Assembly: GCA_012728015.1 (NCBI GenBank)
Contig: JAAYFY010000037.1
Coordinates: 62,001-126,000, forward strand
From: Clostridiaceae bacterium
GTDB lineage: Bacteria > Bacillota > Clostridia > DSM-8532
Direction: 5' to 3'
Length of the DNA stretch: 64,000 nt
Below the pieces are notes generated by a model that was not told the DNA's origin, did no database searches, and saw nothing but the letters and a program-made list of their open reading frames with translations. Positions 1 to 8,269 of the stretch are shown piece by piece. Each line of letters begins with the position of its first letter. Positions within the stretch are counted from its first letter, which is position 1. The position numbers and the translations under genes are program-made.

Positions 1-1
1 C

Positions 2-577
2 CGCATCAAGCAGTTTGATAATGACATTTCCCAGGATTTCCGAAACCATCTGAACAGCCTGCTGGCCGAGGGAATGAAAGGCCTGGTCATCGATCTCCGG
101 GATAATCCCGGGGGGGATTACAATGAGGTTGTGAAGATCTGCGACATGCTGCTCCCCAGCGGGCTGATCGTCTATGTGGAGGACAGGTACGGCAACAGGC
201 GGGAAGAGTTTTCAGACAGCAATTTTGTCGATATTCCCATGAGCGTCCTGATAAACGGTTACAGCGCCAGCGCTTCCGAGATTATGTCGGCGGCGCTGAA
301 GGACTACCAAAAGGCAGTCCTTGTGGGGACAAAAACCTTTGGTAAGGGCCTGGTCCAGCAAATTGACGTGCGATTCCCCAATGGCGCGGGATTAAAATAT
401 ACCATTGCCAAGTATTTAACCCCCTCCGGCCTGAGTATCCAGGATGTGGGCGTTGAACCGGATATAGAGATCATGCTGGACGCGGAATTCAGAAACACAT
501 CCATAGACGATATCCCCATCGAAAAGGACAACCAGCTTCAGGCCGCCATTTCCGAGGTCAGGAAGAAGACGCAATGA
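2..577 (+). CDS. S41-family carboxy-terminal processing peptidase, 5'-truncated
   Basis: The reading frame is open from base 2, so the N-terminus (probably signal peptide and PDZ domain) lies outside the window. The visible 191 residues cover the C-terminal part of an S41 serine protease core: a DLRDNPGG segment, the SASASE stretch holding the nucleophilic serine (about nt 263-280), and the TFGKG loop with the catalytic lysine (about nt 335-349). Ser and Lys are 25 residues apart, as expected for CtpA/CtpB/Prc enzymes. These are exported proteases that trim protein C-termini at the cell surface; CtpB acts in sporulation signalling in Bacillus. The spore gene that follows would fit such a role but does not prove it. 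Confidence 0.9.
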   Translation, partial: RIKQFDNDISQDFRNHLNSLLAEGMKGLVIDLRDNPGGDYNEVVKICDMLLPSGLIVYVEDRYGNRREEFSDSNFVDIPMSVLINGYSASASEIMSAALKDYQKAVLVGTKTFGKGLVQQIDVRFPNGAGLKYTIAKYLTPSGLSIQDVGVEPDIEIMLDAEFRNTSIDDIPIEKDNQLQAAISEVRKKTQ

Positions 578-604
578 ATCCTGCATATATTGGGTGACGG
601 GTTT

Positions 605-634
605 GAATACCCTTGGGTATGGCAGGCCATAATA
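605..634 (+). promoter_or_regulatory. Putative sigma-G type promoter of the SASP gene
   Basis: GAATA (605-609) and CATAATA (628-634) are separated by 18 nt. This matches the forespore sigma-G pattern gnATR-N18-CATnnTA. The predicted start lies just ahead of the GGGGTG ribosome site at 641-646, so the start codon at 653 is favoured over an in-frame start at 590. Confidence 0.55.
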
Positions 635-652
635 CCCCATGGGGTGATAGAA

Positions 653-811
653 ATGACAAAGAAAGACGAGCAGCTCAAACTTGAGATAGCGAAGGAGCTG
701 GGCTTGTACGACAAGATCAGGGAACATGGATGGAAAAGCCTGAGCCCGAAAGAAACAGGCCGTATCGGAGGCATATTGTCCAGAAAGAAGAGATCGACGC
801 AGGCAGGGTGA
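653..811 (+). CDS. Alpha/beta-type small acid-soluble spore protein
   Basis: A 52-residue basic protein with the two SASP landmarks: an EIAKELGL segment near the N-terminus and a GRIGG segment near the C-terminus, ending in a Lys/Arg-rich tail. These proteins coat and protect DNA in the dormant spore and are made in the forespore. Members of this short clostridial type carry an inserted HGW...LSPKETGRIGG region like the one seen here. The frame extends upstream to 590, but ATG 653 sits behind GGGGTG and a sigma-G-like promoter, and the residues encoded before it do not look like the family. The methyltransferase gene starts 1 nt after the stop. Confidence 0.82.
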   Translation: MTKKDEQLKLEIAKELGLYDKIREHGWKSLSPKETGRIGGILSRKKRSTQAG

Positions 812-812
812 T

Positions 813-1574
813 ATGATGTACCAGGAATTGGCTGAGGTATACGACAGGCTGACGCGGGATATTGATTACGGGAAATGGGCTGATTATCTGGAATCAGCCT
901 TTCTTAAATTCGGGAATAAACCCCGGTTGGTTCTGGAGCTGGCCTGTGGTACAGGCAGCCTGTCCATAGAAATGGCCAAAAGGGGATACGAGATGATCGG
1001 GCTGGATATATCCTGCGATATGCTGTCCAGGGCGAAAGAAAAGTCCTTGGGGTACGGGCTTGACATCCTTTTCATCAACCAGGACATGCGCAGCCTTGAG
1101 CTTTACGGTACTGTTGACGCTGTGGTGTGCATGCTGGATTCAATCAATTATATCACCGAGAAATCGGACCTGGAACGCGTTTTTCGGCTTGTCAGCATGT
1201 ATCTGAACCCGGACGGGCTGTTTATCTTTGATATCAACAGTGAGTATAAGCTGTCGTGCTTTTTGGCAGAGAACACATTTTTCGAACTTGATGATGCCAT
1301 ATCATGGATATGGCACAATACATATGACCCGTCCAGCAAGCTCTGCGTCTTTGAACTGACCTTCTTCCGGAAGACCCATAATGGTTTGTACGCGCGGTTT
1401 GATGAAACGCATATTGAGCGCGCCTGGTCCGACGAAGAGATTACCTATGCCCTTAACAGGGCAGATATGAAACTCCTCGGCAGGTTCGGCCATCTGAGCT
1501 TCGATCCCCCGTCCTCTAACGAGGAGAGAATTTTTTATGTGGCCAGGAAAGAATCTCCTTACAAACAGGCATGA
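813..1574 (+). CDS. Class I SAM-dependent methyltransferase
   Basis: A 253-residue protein. Motif I (LELACGTGS, residues 41-49) and the acidic end of strand beta2 (GLDIS) show a Rossmann-type S-adenosylmethionine site. The N-terminus (YQELAEVYDRLTRDIDY) is typical of small stand-alone Firmicute methyltransferases found near nusB or ribosome-associated genes. Substrate unknown. The start could be either of two adjacent ATG codons (813, 816). It follows the SASP gene by 1 nt, so the two may be co-transcribed in spores. Confidence 0.8.
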   Translation: MMYQELAEVYDRLTRDIDYGKWADYLESAFLKFGNKPRLVLELACGTGSLSIEMAKRGYEMIGLDISCDMLSRAKEKSLGYGLDILFINQDMRSLELYGTVDAVVCMLDSINYITEKSDLERVFRLVSMYLNPDGLFIFDINSEYKLSCFLAENTFFELDDAISWIWHNTYDPSSKLCVFELTFFRKTHNGLYARFDETHIERAWSDEEITYALNRADMKLLGRFGHLSFDPPSSNEERIFYVARKESPYKQA

Positions 1575-1585
1575 TATGCTATAAT
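1558..1585 (+). promoter_or_regulatory. Possible sigma-A promoter for the nusB-xseAB-ispA operon
   Basis: CTTACA (1558-1563), 16 nt spacer, perfect TATAAT (1580-1585). The -35 matches 4 of 6 consensus bases. It overlaps the end of the methyltransferase gene and lies about 80 nt before nusB. Confidence 0.45.
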
Positions 1586-1666
1586 ATCCCTGAGGTTTTC
1601 CGCGGGGGAGCCGCGGCCCGGATCACTTCATATTAGGAAATAATATGGGTGTTGGAGGAAACAGTA

Positions 1667-2101
1667 TTGGGAAGACGACTAGCACGAGAACACGCTATGA
1701 AATTGCTTTATCAGGCACAGATCCGGAAGGACGACCTTGATGACCAGGTGCAGACCTATATGGAAGAAGAGATGATCCCGGAATCGCCGGAACGCGAATA
1801 CATCGAGGATGTTGTCCGGGGCGCAGTTGAAAAGCAGGATGAGATAGACAGCATCATCTCGCGGCATGCAAAGGGCTGGTCCATTTCCAGGATGCCCAAG
1901 GTGGATCTGGCCATAATGCGTCTTTGTATATACGAGTTACGCTACCGGAGGGACATTCCCGTTAACGTATCCATTAACGAGGCTGTGGAACTGGCGAAAA
2001 AATACAGTGGGGAGCAATCCAAAACCTTTGTGAACGGTGTTTTGGGAAAGGTATGGAATGAACTCTCCCAGGAAGCCAAGGAGCCCAATGAACATGAATA
2101 G
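1667..2101 (+). CDS. nusB: Transcription antitermination factor NusB
   Basis: A 144-residue all-helical protein beginning MGRRLAREHAMKLLYQ, the hallmark NusB N-terminus. It ends with the conserved VNGVLGKV segment. NusB binds boxA RNA with NusE (S10) and promotes antitermination and processing of rRNA transcripts. I chose the TTG start at 1667 because GGAGGAA (1654-1660) lies 6 nt upstream; a GTG start at 1649 would place that ribosome site inside the gene. xseA overlaps its 3' end. nusB next to xseA is common in Clostridia and Bacilli. Confidence 0.94.
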   Translation: MGRRLAREHAMKLLYQAQIRKDDLDDQVQTYMEEEMIPESPEREYIEDVVRGAVEKQDEIDSIISRHAKGWSISRMPKVDLAIMRLCIYELRYRRDIPVNVSINEAVELAKKYSGEQSKTFVNGVLGKVWNELSQEAKEPNEHE

Positions 2102-3314
2102 CCTTACGGTAAGAGAGCTTACAGCGTATATTAAGCAGCTCGTCGACAGCGACATGCTGCTTTCAAACCTGTGTGTCACCGGGGAAATATCGAACTTCAA
2201 GCATCACAGTTCAGGCCATATGTATTTTTCCTTAAAGGACCAGGATGCAGTCATAAGGTGTGTCATGTTCAGGACATACAATGCCCGTATGAGATTCATG
2301 CCCGAAGAGGGTATGAAGGTCATAGTAAGAGGATATGTTTCGGTGTATGCCCCAGGCGGCACTTACCAGCTTTATGCGGAAGACATGCAGCCTGACGGGA
2401 CAGGGAGCCTTTACCTGGCCTTTGAGCAGCTGAAACAAAAGCTGGAGGCGCTCGGTTGGTTCGCCCAGGAAAGGAAGAAGCCAATTCCCCGGTTGCCCCG
2501 CGCCATCGGAATTGTCACCTCTCCCACCGGAGCCGTAATCCGTGACATGCTGAATATCCTGCAAAGAAGGTATCCCAATATCCGGGTGGTCATTTACCCT
2601 TCGGCCGTCCAGGGAATAGAGGCCCCGGCGCAGCTTATCAGGGGGATCAGGTATTTCAACGAGGCAAAGAATGTAGATGTCATCATAATCGGCAGGGGCG
2701 GAGGATCCATCGAGGATTTGTGGCCTTTTAACGATGAAGGGCTGGCCCGGGCCATCTATGAGTCAAGCGTACCGGTCATCTCCGCCGTGGGCCATGAGAC
2801 CGATTTTTCCATATCGGATTTCGTAGCCGACCTTAGGGCGCCCACACCTTCCGCTGCTGCCGAGCTTGTGGTTCCCGAAAAGACAGTCCTGAAAGAGCGG
2901 CTGATGATGTATGAAAAGAGCCTGACAAGCAGTCTTCTGTTGAAGCTGAAGCGGGAAAGGGAGAGGATAGCGGGCCTGTCATCGGCAAGGAGCCTTACCA
3001 GGCCTTTTGAGAGGGTGGACACACTAAGGCAGCAGCTGGACGGCAAACTTCGGGGACTGGCCCTGATAGGAAGGTCGCAGCTGGAACGGCACCGGTCCGC
3101 CCTGGGCAGCCTGGCGGGAAGGCTGGATGCGCTGAGCCCTCTTACGGTATTGTCCCGCGGGTATGCCATTGTCCAGAAAGAGGACGGCAGCGTTGTCAAG
3201 TCCATCAGGGTGATGAAACCGGGCGACAGGATAACGGTCAGGGTGGCGGACGGCCGGTTCGGAGCGCTGTTCGAGGAGGCGCTGGAGGCTTTCCCCGACA
3301 GGATGGGGCAATGA
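2088..3314 (+). CDS. xseA: Exodeoxyribonuclease VII large subunit
   Basis: A 408-residue protein with an N-terminal OB-fold nucleic-acid binding region (about residues 5-100), the catalytic core with the IVTSPTGAVIRDML and VGHETDFSISDFVADLRAPTPSAAAE-type signatures (the latter about residues 240-266), a long charged coiled-coil, and a C-terminal YAIVQKEDG segment. With XseB it forms the nuclease that degrades single-stranded DNA. The ATG at 2088 follows AAGGAG (2078-2083) and overlaps nusB by 14 nt; ATG 2094 is an alternative. Confidence 0.95.
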   Translation: MNMNSLTVRELTAYIKQLVDSDMLLSNLCVTGEISNFKHHSSGHMYFSLKDQDAVIRCVMFRTYNARMRFMPEEGMKVIVRGYVSVYAPGGTYQLYAEDMQPDGTGSLYLAFEQLKQKLEALGWFAQERKKPIPRLPRAIGIVTSPTGAVIRDMLNILQRRYPNIRVVIYPSAVQGIEAPAQLIRGIRYFNEAKNVDVIIIGRGGGSIEDLWPFNDEGLARAIYESSVPVISAVGHETDFSISDFVADLRAPTPSAAAELVVPEKTVLKERLMMYEKSLTSSLLLKLKRERERIAGLSSARSLTRPFERVDTLRQQLDGKLRGLALIGRSQLERHRSALGSLAGRLDALSPLTVLSRGYAIVQKEDGSVVKSIRVMKPGDRITVRVADGRFGALFEEALEAFPDRMGQ

Positions 3315-3336
3315 TATGAGAAATGAGGTATGGTGA

Positions 3337-3591
3337 ATGGCAGAGATGCTAAGTGGACAGGAAAAGAAGGAACTCACATATGAAGAGGCCGCAAATGAGT
3401 TGGAAAAAGCGATTGCCCTGCTTGAAAAGGGGGATCTATCCCTGGAGCAGTCCATACAGGTCTTTGAAAAGGCCATAGGGCTGGTGCGCCTGTGCAATAT
3501 GAAGCTTGATGAGGTTGAAAAGAAGATTACCATGCTGGTTGAGGGAAAGGATGGAGTCAGGGAAACCGAGTTTGAGCCTGACGGCGGATAA
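3337..3591 (+). CDS. xseB: Exodeoxyribonuclease VII small subunit
   Basis: An 84-residue two-helix protein with the XseB pattern: YEEAANELEKAIALLEKGDLSLEQS followed by a second helix with LVRLCNMKLDEVEKKI. Several small subunits bind the coiled-coil of each XseA chain. The stop codon overlaps the ispA start by one base (TAATG at 3589-3593), implying translational coupling. Confidence 0.93.
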   Translation: MAEMLSGQEKKELTYEEAANELEKAIALLEKGDLSLEQSIQVFEKAIGLVRLCNMKLDEVEKKITMLVEGKDGVRETEFEPDGG

Positions 3592-4478
3592 TGAACTATA
3601 TTCAGGAATACAACCGGTACAGGAACCTGGTTGAGGAATGGATCAAAAATCGCGTTAAGGTCCCCGACCTCCCTGAAAAAAGCCTTTTCGAAGCCATGAG
3701 ATACAGCCTCACGGCAGGAGGAAAGAGGCTGCGCCCTGTCCTGTCGCTGGCGGTCTGTGACATGCTTGGAGGCGACATGGAAGGTGTCATGCCCTTTGCC
3801 TGCGCCATAGAGCTGATACATACCTATTCTTTGATACATGATGATCTGCCCTGTATGGACAACGATGATTTCAGGAGGGGGAAGCCCACTAATCACAAGG
3901 TTTTTGGCGAAGCCAAAGCCATTCTTGCCGGTGACGCGCTTCTCAACACAGCCTGTGAGCTCATGCTGGACGCGGTGCTTGATGACAGGGATGAGCCCCT
4001 CAATAAAGCTGCTGCGGCGCGTATAATCATGGAAGCAGCGGGAGCCTCGGGCATGGTTGCCGGCCAGGTAATAGACCTGGAGTCCGAGGACGCGCCTGTT
4101 TCCCTGGATGTCCTTTGCCGTATGCACAGACTGAAAACGGGCGCGTTGATCCGGGCCAGCATCCTTTCATCAGCCAGGTTATGTCGGGCTGATGAAAGGA
4201 CTTGGGAGGCGCTGGATCGCTATGGACAGCACATTGGTATGGCCTTTCAGATAAAGGACGACCTTCTGGATTTGGAGGGAGACGCCGCGGTAACAGGAAA
4301 GAGCACCGGCAGCGACGAAAAGAACCAAAAATCAACATTTGTAACTGTGCTGGGAGCAAAAAGGGCGAAGGAACTGCTTGAAGAAACCGTGCAAGAGGCA
4401 GTCAAAGCCCTTGATAACCTGCAGAACGCCGGTTTTTTAGCCAGGACTGCAGCTTATATAGCCGAAAGGGAAGGATAA
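3591..4478 (+). CDS. ispA: Polyprenyl (farnesyl/geranylgeranyl) diphosphate synthase
   Basis: A 295-residue trans-prenyltransferase. The first aspartate-rich motif is DDLPCMD (residues 84-90) and the second is DDLLD near residue 220; both bind Mg-diphosphate. TAGGKRLRP and GQ-V-IDLES segments are also typical. It condenses isopentenyl diphosphate with allylic diphosphates in the cytoplasm, supplying quinone and undecaprenyl precursors. It belongs with dxs downstream in the same isoprenoid gene cluster, an order seen in OLE RNA loci. Confidence 0.93.
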   Translation: MNYIQEYNRYRNLVEEWIKNRVKVPDLPEKSLFEAMRYSLTAGGKRLRPVLSLAVCDMLGGDMEGVMPFACAIELIHTYSLIHDDLPCMDNDDFRRGKPTNHKVFGEAKAILAGDALLNTACELMLDAVLDDRDEPLNKAAAARIIMEAAGASGMVAGQVIDLESEDAPVSLDVLCRMHRLKTGALIRASILSSARLCRADERTWEALDRYGQHIGMAFQIKDDLLDLEGDAAVTGKSTGSDEKNQKSTFVTVLGAKRAKELLEETVQEAVKALDNLQNAGFLARTAAYIAEREG

Positions 4479-4519
4479 TGCTGTTCCTTCAAAATAACGG
4501 CGGTTAGATTTCAGGAGAG

Positions 4520-4963
4520 ATGCAAGTGACATTTATTAAGGAGATCATCAGCAACAAGGCCTTAACACTTCCTGTTCTGTCATGGTTTTTGGCCCAGTTT
4601 TATAAATTCCTGCAATGCCTTGTGGTAAACAGGAAAATTGACTTTATGAAGTTTGTAAGTTCGGGGGGAATGCCCAGTTCACACAGCGCCATTTCGGTGT
4701 GCCTGGCCGCCGTCATGGGGATCCAGTATGGCTTTGGATCAGGTGTTTTTGCCCTTTCGGCTGTATTTGCCCTGGTTGTCATGTCCGATGCCGCCGGAGT
4801 GAGAAGAGCCGCGGGCAAACAGGCGGCCCTGCTCAACAAGCTGGCCAATTCCACCAGGGAATTCAGGGCTGAAAAAGACCTGAAGGAGCTTATAGGGCAT
4901 ACACCGGTGGAAGTATTGGCAGGAGCCGCGCTGGGCATCCTGGTGGCGTTGGTCTTTGCATAA
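4520..4963 (+). CDS. Divergent PAP2-family membrane protein (DUF212/YuiD-like)
   Basis: A 147-residue protein with four or so hydrophobic segments and the PAP2-like core: FVSSGGMPSSHSA (about residues 46-58) and the later GHTPVEV (about residues 127-133). PAP2 proteins are acid phosphatases; the divergent group is thought to act on lipid phosphates in the membrane, but its substrate is not established. It lies between ispA and the OLE RNA. The -35 of the OLE promoter overlaps its stop codon. Confidence 0.85.
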   Translation: MQVTFIKEIISNKALTLPVLSWFLAQFYKFLQCLVVNRKIDFMKFVSSGGMPSSHSAISVCLAAVMGIQYGFGSGVFALSAVFALVVMSDAAGVRRAAGKQAALLNKLANSTREFRAEKDLKELIGHTPVEVLAGAALGILVALVFA

Positions 4964-4984
4964 CACCTCGATTTGTTGTATAAT
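4956..4984 (+). promoter_or_regulatory. Sigma-A promoter of the OLE RNA
   Basis: TTGCAT (4956-4961), 17 nt spacer, TATAAT (4979-4984). The predicted transcription start near 4991 falls a few bases before the closing stem of the OLE RNA at 5000. The -35 overlaps the stop codon of the preceding gene, so the RNA can be made apart from the upstream operon. Confidence 0.75.
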
Positions 4985-4999
4985 AATCATAGAGATCAT

Positions 5000-5612
5000 C
5001 AGGATGGCGCAGTATCCTAGTCAGTACTGCCTGATCCGAAGACGGGCCTAAAAATCCGTTAAAGGGCATATCGATGAAGTTCCTTGTGCCGGCTTGTTAC
5101 GCCCAGTGATGGGTCGGTGCTGGGAGTTAAGGTTCAGGGGCAGCCTGCAATGGCATGCGGGTGCGGACCCCTTTACCGCGGAGACCCTCATTCGTGGAAG
5201 ACAGATTGCCTGCGTCAAGCAGTAAACATCTTGACTACGATGGGGGATTGGAACCTGTTTTGCGGTATCACTGTTGATGCTGTGGACAGTGTAGCCTGCC
5301 TTGAGTGCGGACTGGAGGATAGTGGATCAGATGTTTATGTGCTGGCCGGCACATGAGCATTATCGCTGCTTGAAACCTTCTGTGCAAAAGAGGCTAGGAC
5401 CAGGTAAGACTCCCGGGGAAAACCCCTAGGCTGTTGTTATCCAGGTATTTCGGGGATTGTGGTGTGTACTTAGTGGCAATCAGGCTTTGAGACGGGCAAC
5501 CTCTCAACAGCGGGATTAAAGGGAAACCGCCAGAACGGCGACGTTTTGGTACCCTCTGGGGAAAACCTGCCTGACCTAAGACGCAAAATTTACTCGGAGT
5601 ACTGCCATCCTG
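5000..5612 (+). ncRNA. ole: OLE RNA (ornate large extremophilic RNA)
   Basis: A 613-nt stretch without a credible gene, closed by a long terminal stem. The 5' arm (5000-5014, CAGGATGG then CAGTA with a CG bulge) pairs with the 3' arm (5600-5612, TACTG then CCATCCTG). The length matches the ~610 nt known for OLE RNA. The setting matches too: xseA-xseB-ispA upstream, then a multi-span basic membrane protein (OapA), dxs and tlyA downstream. In Alkalihalobacillus halodurans OLE forms a membrane ribonucleoprotein with OapA and is linked to stress such as short-chain alcohols, cold and Mg2+. I identify it from size, closing stem and gene order; a covariance-model search was not possible. The largest internal frame (5084-5356) looks spurious. 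Confidence 0.88.
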
Positions 5613-5723
5613 ATTTTTATTGATTGTTACCGGCAAGGGAAACGTAGCATCGTTTCTCTTTCCTGTTGATTATTGTCCGAAAGCAGGATTTTATTGGGCA
5701 AAACAGATACTGAAAAGAAATAT

Positions 5724-6341
5724 ATGAAAAAGCTGGATAAATATAAGAAGACCTCCAGGCAGAACATTCCCGTCAAAAGGAAGGCCGGATTTGAAAAAAG
5801 GCATGTTCTATGGGGGATTTTTATTACCTGCGTTTCTTTTGTATTGTCCATGCTGGTCCTCTTCGCGTCAACCAGTCTTTTGGAAGCGGTCCGGCCGGCC
5901 TTTGCCTTTATTGTGGTGCTGGTGATAATCACCGCGGGAGTTGTGTTTGATGTCATCGGCATTGCGGTTACGGCAGCAGATGAAACTCCTTTTCATTCCA
6001 TGGCATCCAAGAGAATAAGGGGAGCCAGGCAATCCCTGATCCTGTTGCGCAATGCCCCGCGGGTATCCAGCTTCTGCAATGATGTGATAGGCGACATATG
6101 CGGTGTGGTAAGCGGGGTAGCGGCGGCTTCCATCGTTTACAGGATATTTACCGCCAGCGGCTATATCTCGCTTATAGAAACCGTAACGGGAGCATTGATA
6201 GCCGCGGTTACAGTGGGCGGGAAGGCGTTTGCGAAGAATATCGGCATTAACAATGCAAACTATATCGTTTACTGGGTGGGCAGAATACTGTCGTGCTTTA
6301 GTTTTGGAAAGAGAAAAAAAGGTCAGAGGTGTTCTGGTTGA
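5724..6341 (+). CDS. oapA: OLE-associated membrane protein OapA
   Basis: A 205-residue basic membrane protein directly after the OLE RNA. There are about four hydrophobic segments arranged as two hairpins, a Lys/Arg-rich N-terminus and C-terminus, and a DVIGD (DxxxD) motif before the second pair, which fits the acidic pair reported as important in A. halodurans OapA. The family binds OLE RNA and holds it at the cytoplasmic membrane. The start is uncertain: ATG 5724 has a weak purine-rich site, while TTG 5694 (behind AGCAGGA) or TTG 5673 are also in frame. Identity rests on position and topology. Confidence 0.82.
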   Translation: MKKLDKYKKTSRQNIPVKRKAGFEKRHVLWGIFITCVSFVLSMLVLFASTSLLEAVRPAFAFIVVLVIITAGVVFDVIGIAVTAADETPFHSMASKRIRGARQSLILLRNAPRVSSFCNDVIGDICGVVSGVAAASIVYRIFTASGYISLIETVTGALIAAVTVGGKAFAKNIGINNANYIVYWVGRILSCFSFGKRKKGQRCSG

Positions 6342-8269
6342 GCCGGAATCATCATACCATTGATATATTGAGCAGAATTTCCGGGCCTGAAGATCTGAAG
6401 GGACTTAGCATCCGGGAACTGGACGCCCTGGGCGGTGAAATCCGGGAATGTCTAATCAGTACCGTTTCAAACACCGGAGGGCACATAGCCTCCAATCTCG
6501 GTGTCGTGGAACTGACCCTGGCTCTTCACCGTGTTTTTGATACTCCCAGGGACAGGATCATATGGGATGTGGGGCACCAGACCTATGTCCATAAGATCCT
6601 GACAGGAAGGAAGGAAAGGCTTAATACCCTCAGGCAGATGGGCGGCCTTTCGGGATTCCCAAAGTCAGAAGAGAGCGAATTCGATGCCTTCAACACGGGT
6701 CACAGTTCCACCTCCATATCGGCTGCCCTTGGCATGGCCAGGGCCCGAGACCTGGTGGGCGAGGATTACTATGTGGCAGCCGTTATAGGTGATGGCGCGC
6801 TAACGGGGGGCATGGCCTTCGAAGCTCTTAACGACGCTGGAAATGCCAGAACCAATCTTTTGATCATCCTCAACGACAACGGCATGTCCATAGCCCGTAA
6901 TGTGGGCGGGCTTTCCCGCTACCTGAGCCGGCTTCGCACGAGGCCCCTCTACTACAAAACAAGGGAATCCATCCAATCGCTGATCGACCGTAAACTCCCC
7001 AAGTCCGGCAAGCATGTGCGCAGGTTTCTCCACCGCATCAAGGCCGCCATGAAGAGTATCCTGGTACCCTCCATGTTCTTTGAGGACCTGGGCTTCAGGT
7101 ATTTCGGCCCCATCGACGGGCATAATCTCCGGGAGTTGATCACGGTCCTCGAGCATGCCAGGACCATGAAGGGGCCTGTCCTGGTCCATGTATGCACCCT
7201 GAAGGGGAAGGGATATAAATACGCGGAGGAAAAGCCCAACGTCTTTCACGGTATCGCGCCTTTCGAGGTCGAAACAGGCGAGTTGAGGACCAACGGCGGC
7301 GAAAGCTATTCAGAGGTCTTTGGCAGAAAGATATGTGAGCTTGCCCAAAACAATCCGGATATCGCGGCTATTACCGCCGCCATGCCCGACGGGACCGGGC
7401 TTAACCAGTTCATGGAATCCTTCCCCAAACGTTTCTTTGACGTGGGGATTGCCGAGCAGCATGCGGTAACTTTTGCCGCCGGCCTGGCCAAGGGAGGCGT
7501 AAGGCCTGTTGTGGCAGTATACTCCACCTTTCTCCAGCGCGCGTATGACCAGATGCTCCATGATGTCGCCCTGCAGAACCTCCATGTAGTATTTGCCATA
7601 GACCGGGCCGGAGTGGTCGGGGAAGATGGCGAGACCCACCAGGGCATATATGATATTGCCTATATCAAGACCATGCCAAACTTCACTTTTATGGCGCCGG
7701 CATCCCCCAGGGAACTGGAAATGATGCTGGAATATGCGGTCTTGGAGCACAGGGGTCCCATTGCGGTCCGGTATCCCCGCGGGGCAGGCAGCGAGATAGA
7801 TGCCCTGCGGCAGCCCATAGAGTATGGAAAGGGATTAATCGCCAGACCAGGAACAGATGTTACCATAATTGCCGTTGGCAGCTTTCTTGGCAGGGCGCTT
7901 AAGACCGCGGCCCTTCTTGAGGCCGAAGGAGTAAGCTGCGAGGTTATCAATCCCCGGTTTATAAAACCCATGGACGTAAAGCTTCTCAAGCAGTCCATAG
8001 GCAAAACCGGACGGGTTGTGGTTATGGAGGATGGCATCGTAAGCGGCGGTTTCGGCAGCAGTGTCCTGGAACTCATAAGCCAGGAGAGCATCCCTGCCCG
8101 AACCCTGCTTCTTGGACTTCCTGACGAGGTGATACCCCACGGATCCAGGGAACTGATCTACAGGAAATACGGGCTGGATCCTCATTCCATCAAAAACCGG
8201 ATACTGGGTTTTATCGGCGTATCCGGCAAAAAGGGGGGCCGGTCATGGGCAAGGAACGCCTCGATTTGA
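6338..8269 (+). CDS. dxs: 1-deoxy-D-xylulose-5-phosphate synthase
   Basis: A 643-residue thiamine diphosphate enzyme. It shows GHIASNLGVVELTLALH, the ThDP-binding GDGALTGG...NDNGMSI region, the central EDLGFRYFGPIDGH signature, and the pyrimidine domain EQHAVTFAAGLA. It condenses pyruvate with glyceraldehyde 3-phosphate, the first step of the MEP isoprenoid pathway, and so feeds the ispA product upstream. I chose TTG 6338: AGAGGTG (6325-6331) is 6 nt upstream, and the TTGA overlaps the oapA stop, implying coupling. Confidence 0.96.
   Translation: MSRNHHTIDILSRISGPEDLKGLSIRELDALGGEIRECLISTVSNTGGHIASNLGVVELTLALHRVFDTPRDRIIWDVGHQTYVHKILTGRKERLNTLRQMGGLSGFPKSEESEFDAFNTGHSSTSISAALGMARARDLVGEDYYVAAVIGDGALTGGMAFEALNDAGNARTNLLIILNDNGMSIARNVGGLSRYLSRLRTRPLYYKTRESIQSLIDRKLPKSGKHVRRFLHRIKAAMKSILVPSMFFEDLGFRYFGPIDGHNLRELITVLEHARTMKGPVLVHVCTLKGKGYKYAEEKPNVFHGIAPFEVETGELRTNGGESYSEVFGRKICELAQNNPDIAAITAAMPDGTGLNQFMESFPKRFFDVGIAEQHAVTFAAGLAKGGVRPVVAVYSTFLQRAYDQMLHDVALQNLHVVFAIDRAGVVGEDGETHQGIYDIAYIKTMPNFTFMAPASPRELEMMLEYAVLEHRGPIAVRYPRGAGSEIDALRQPIEYGKGLIARPGTDVTIIAVGSFLGRALKTAALLEAEGVSCEVINPRFIKPMDVKLLKQSIGKTGRVVVMEDGIVSGGFGSSVLELISQESIPARTLLLGLPDEVIPHGSRELIYRKYGLDPHSIKNRILGFIGVSGKKGGRSWARNASI

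Noticed and set aside
590-652. N-terminal extension of the SASP gene
   Set aside because: It would start upstream of the sigma-G-like promoter, and the residues do not fit the family.
5084-5356. A 90-residue frame inside the OLE RNA region
   Set aside because: It has no good start site or recognisable motif and lies inside a segment with RNA-like pairing and OLE gene order.
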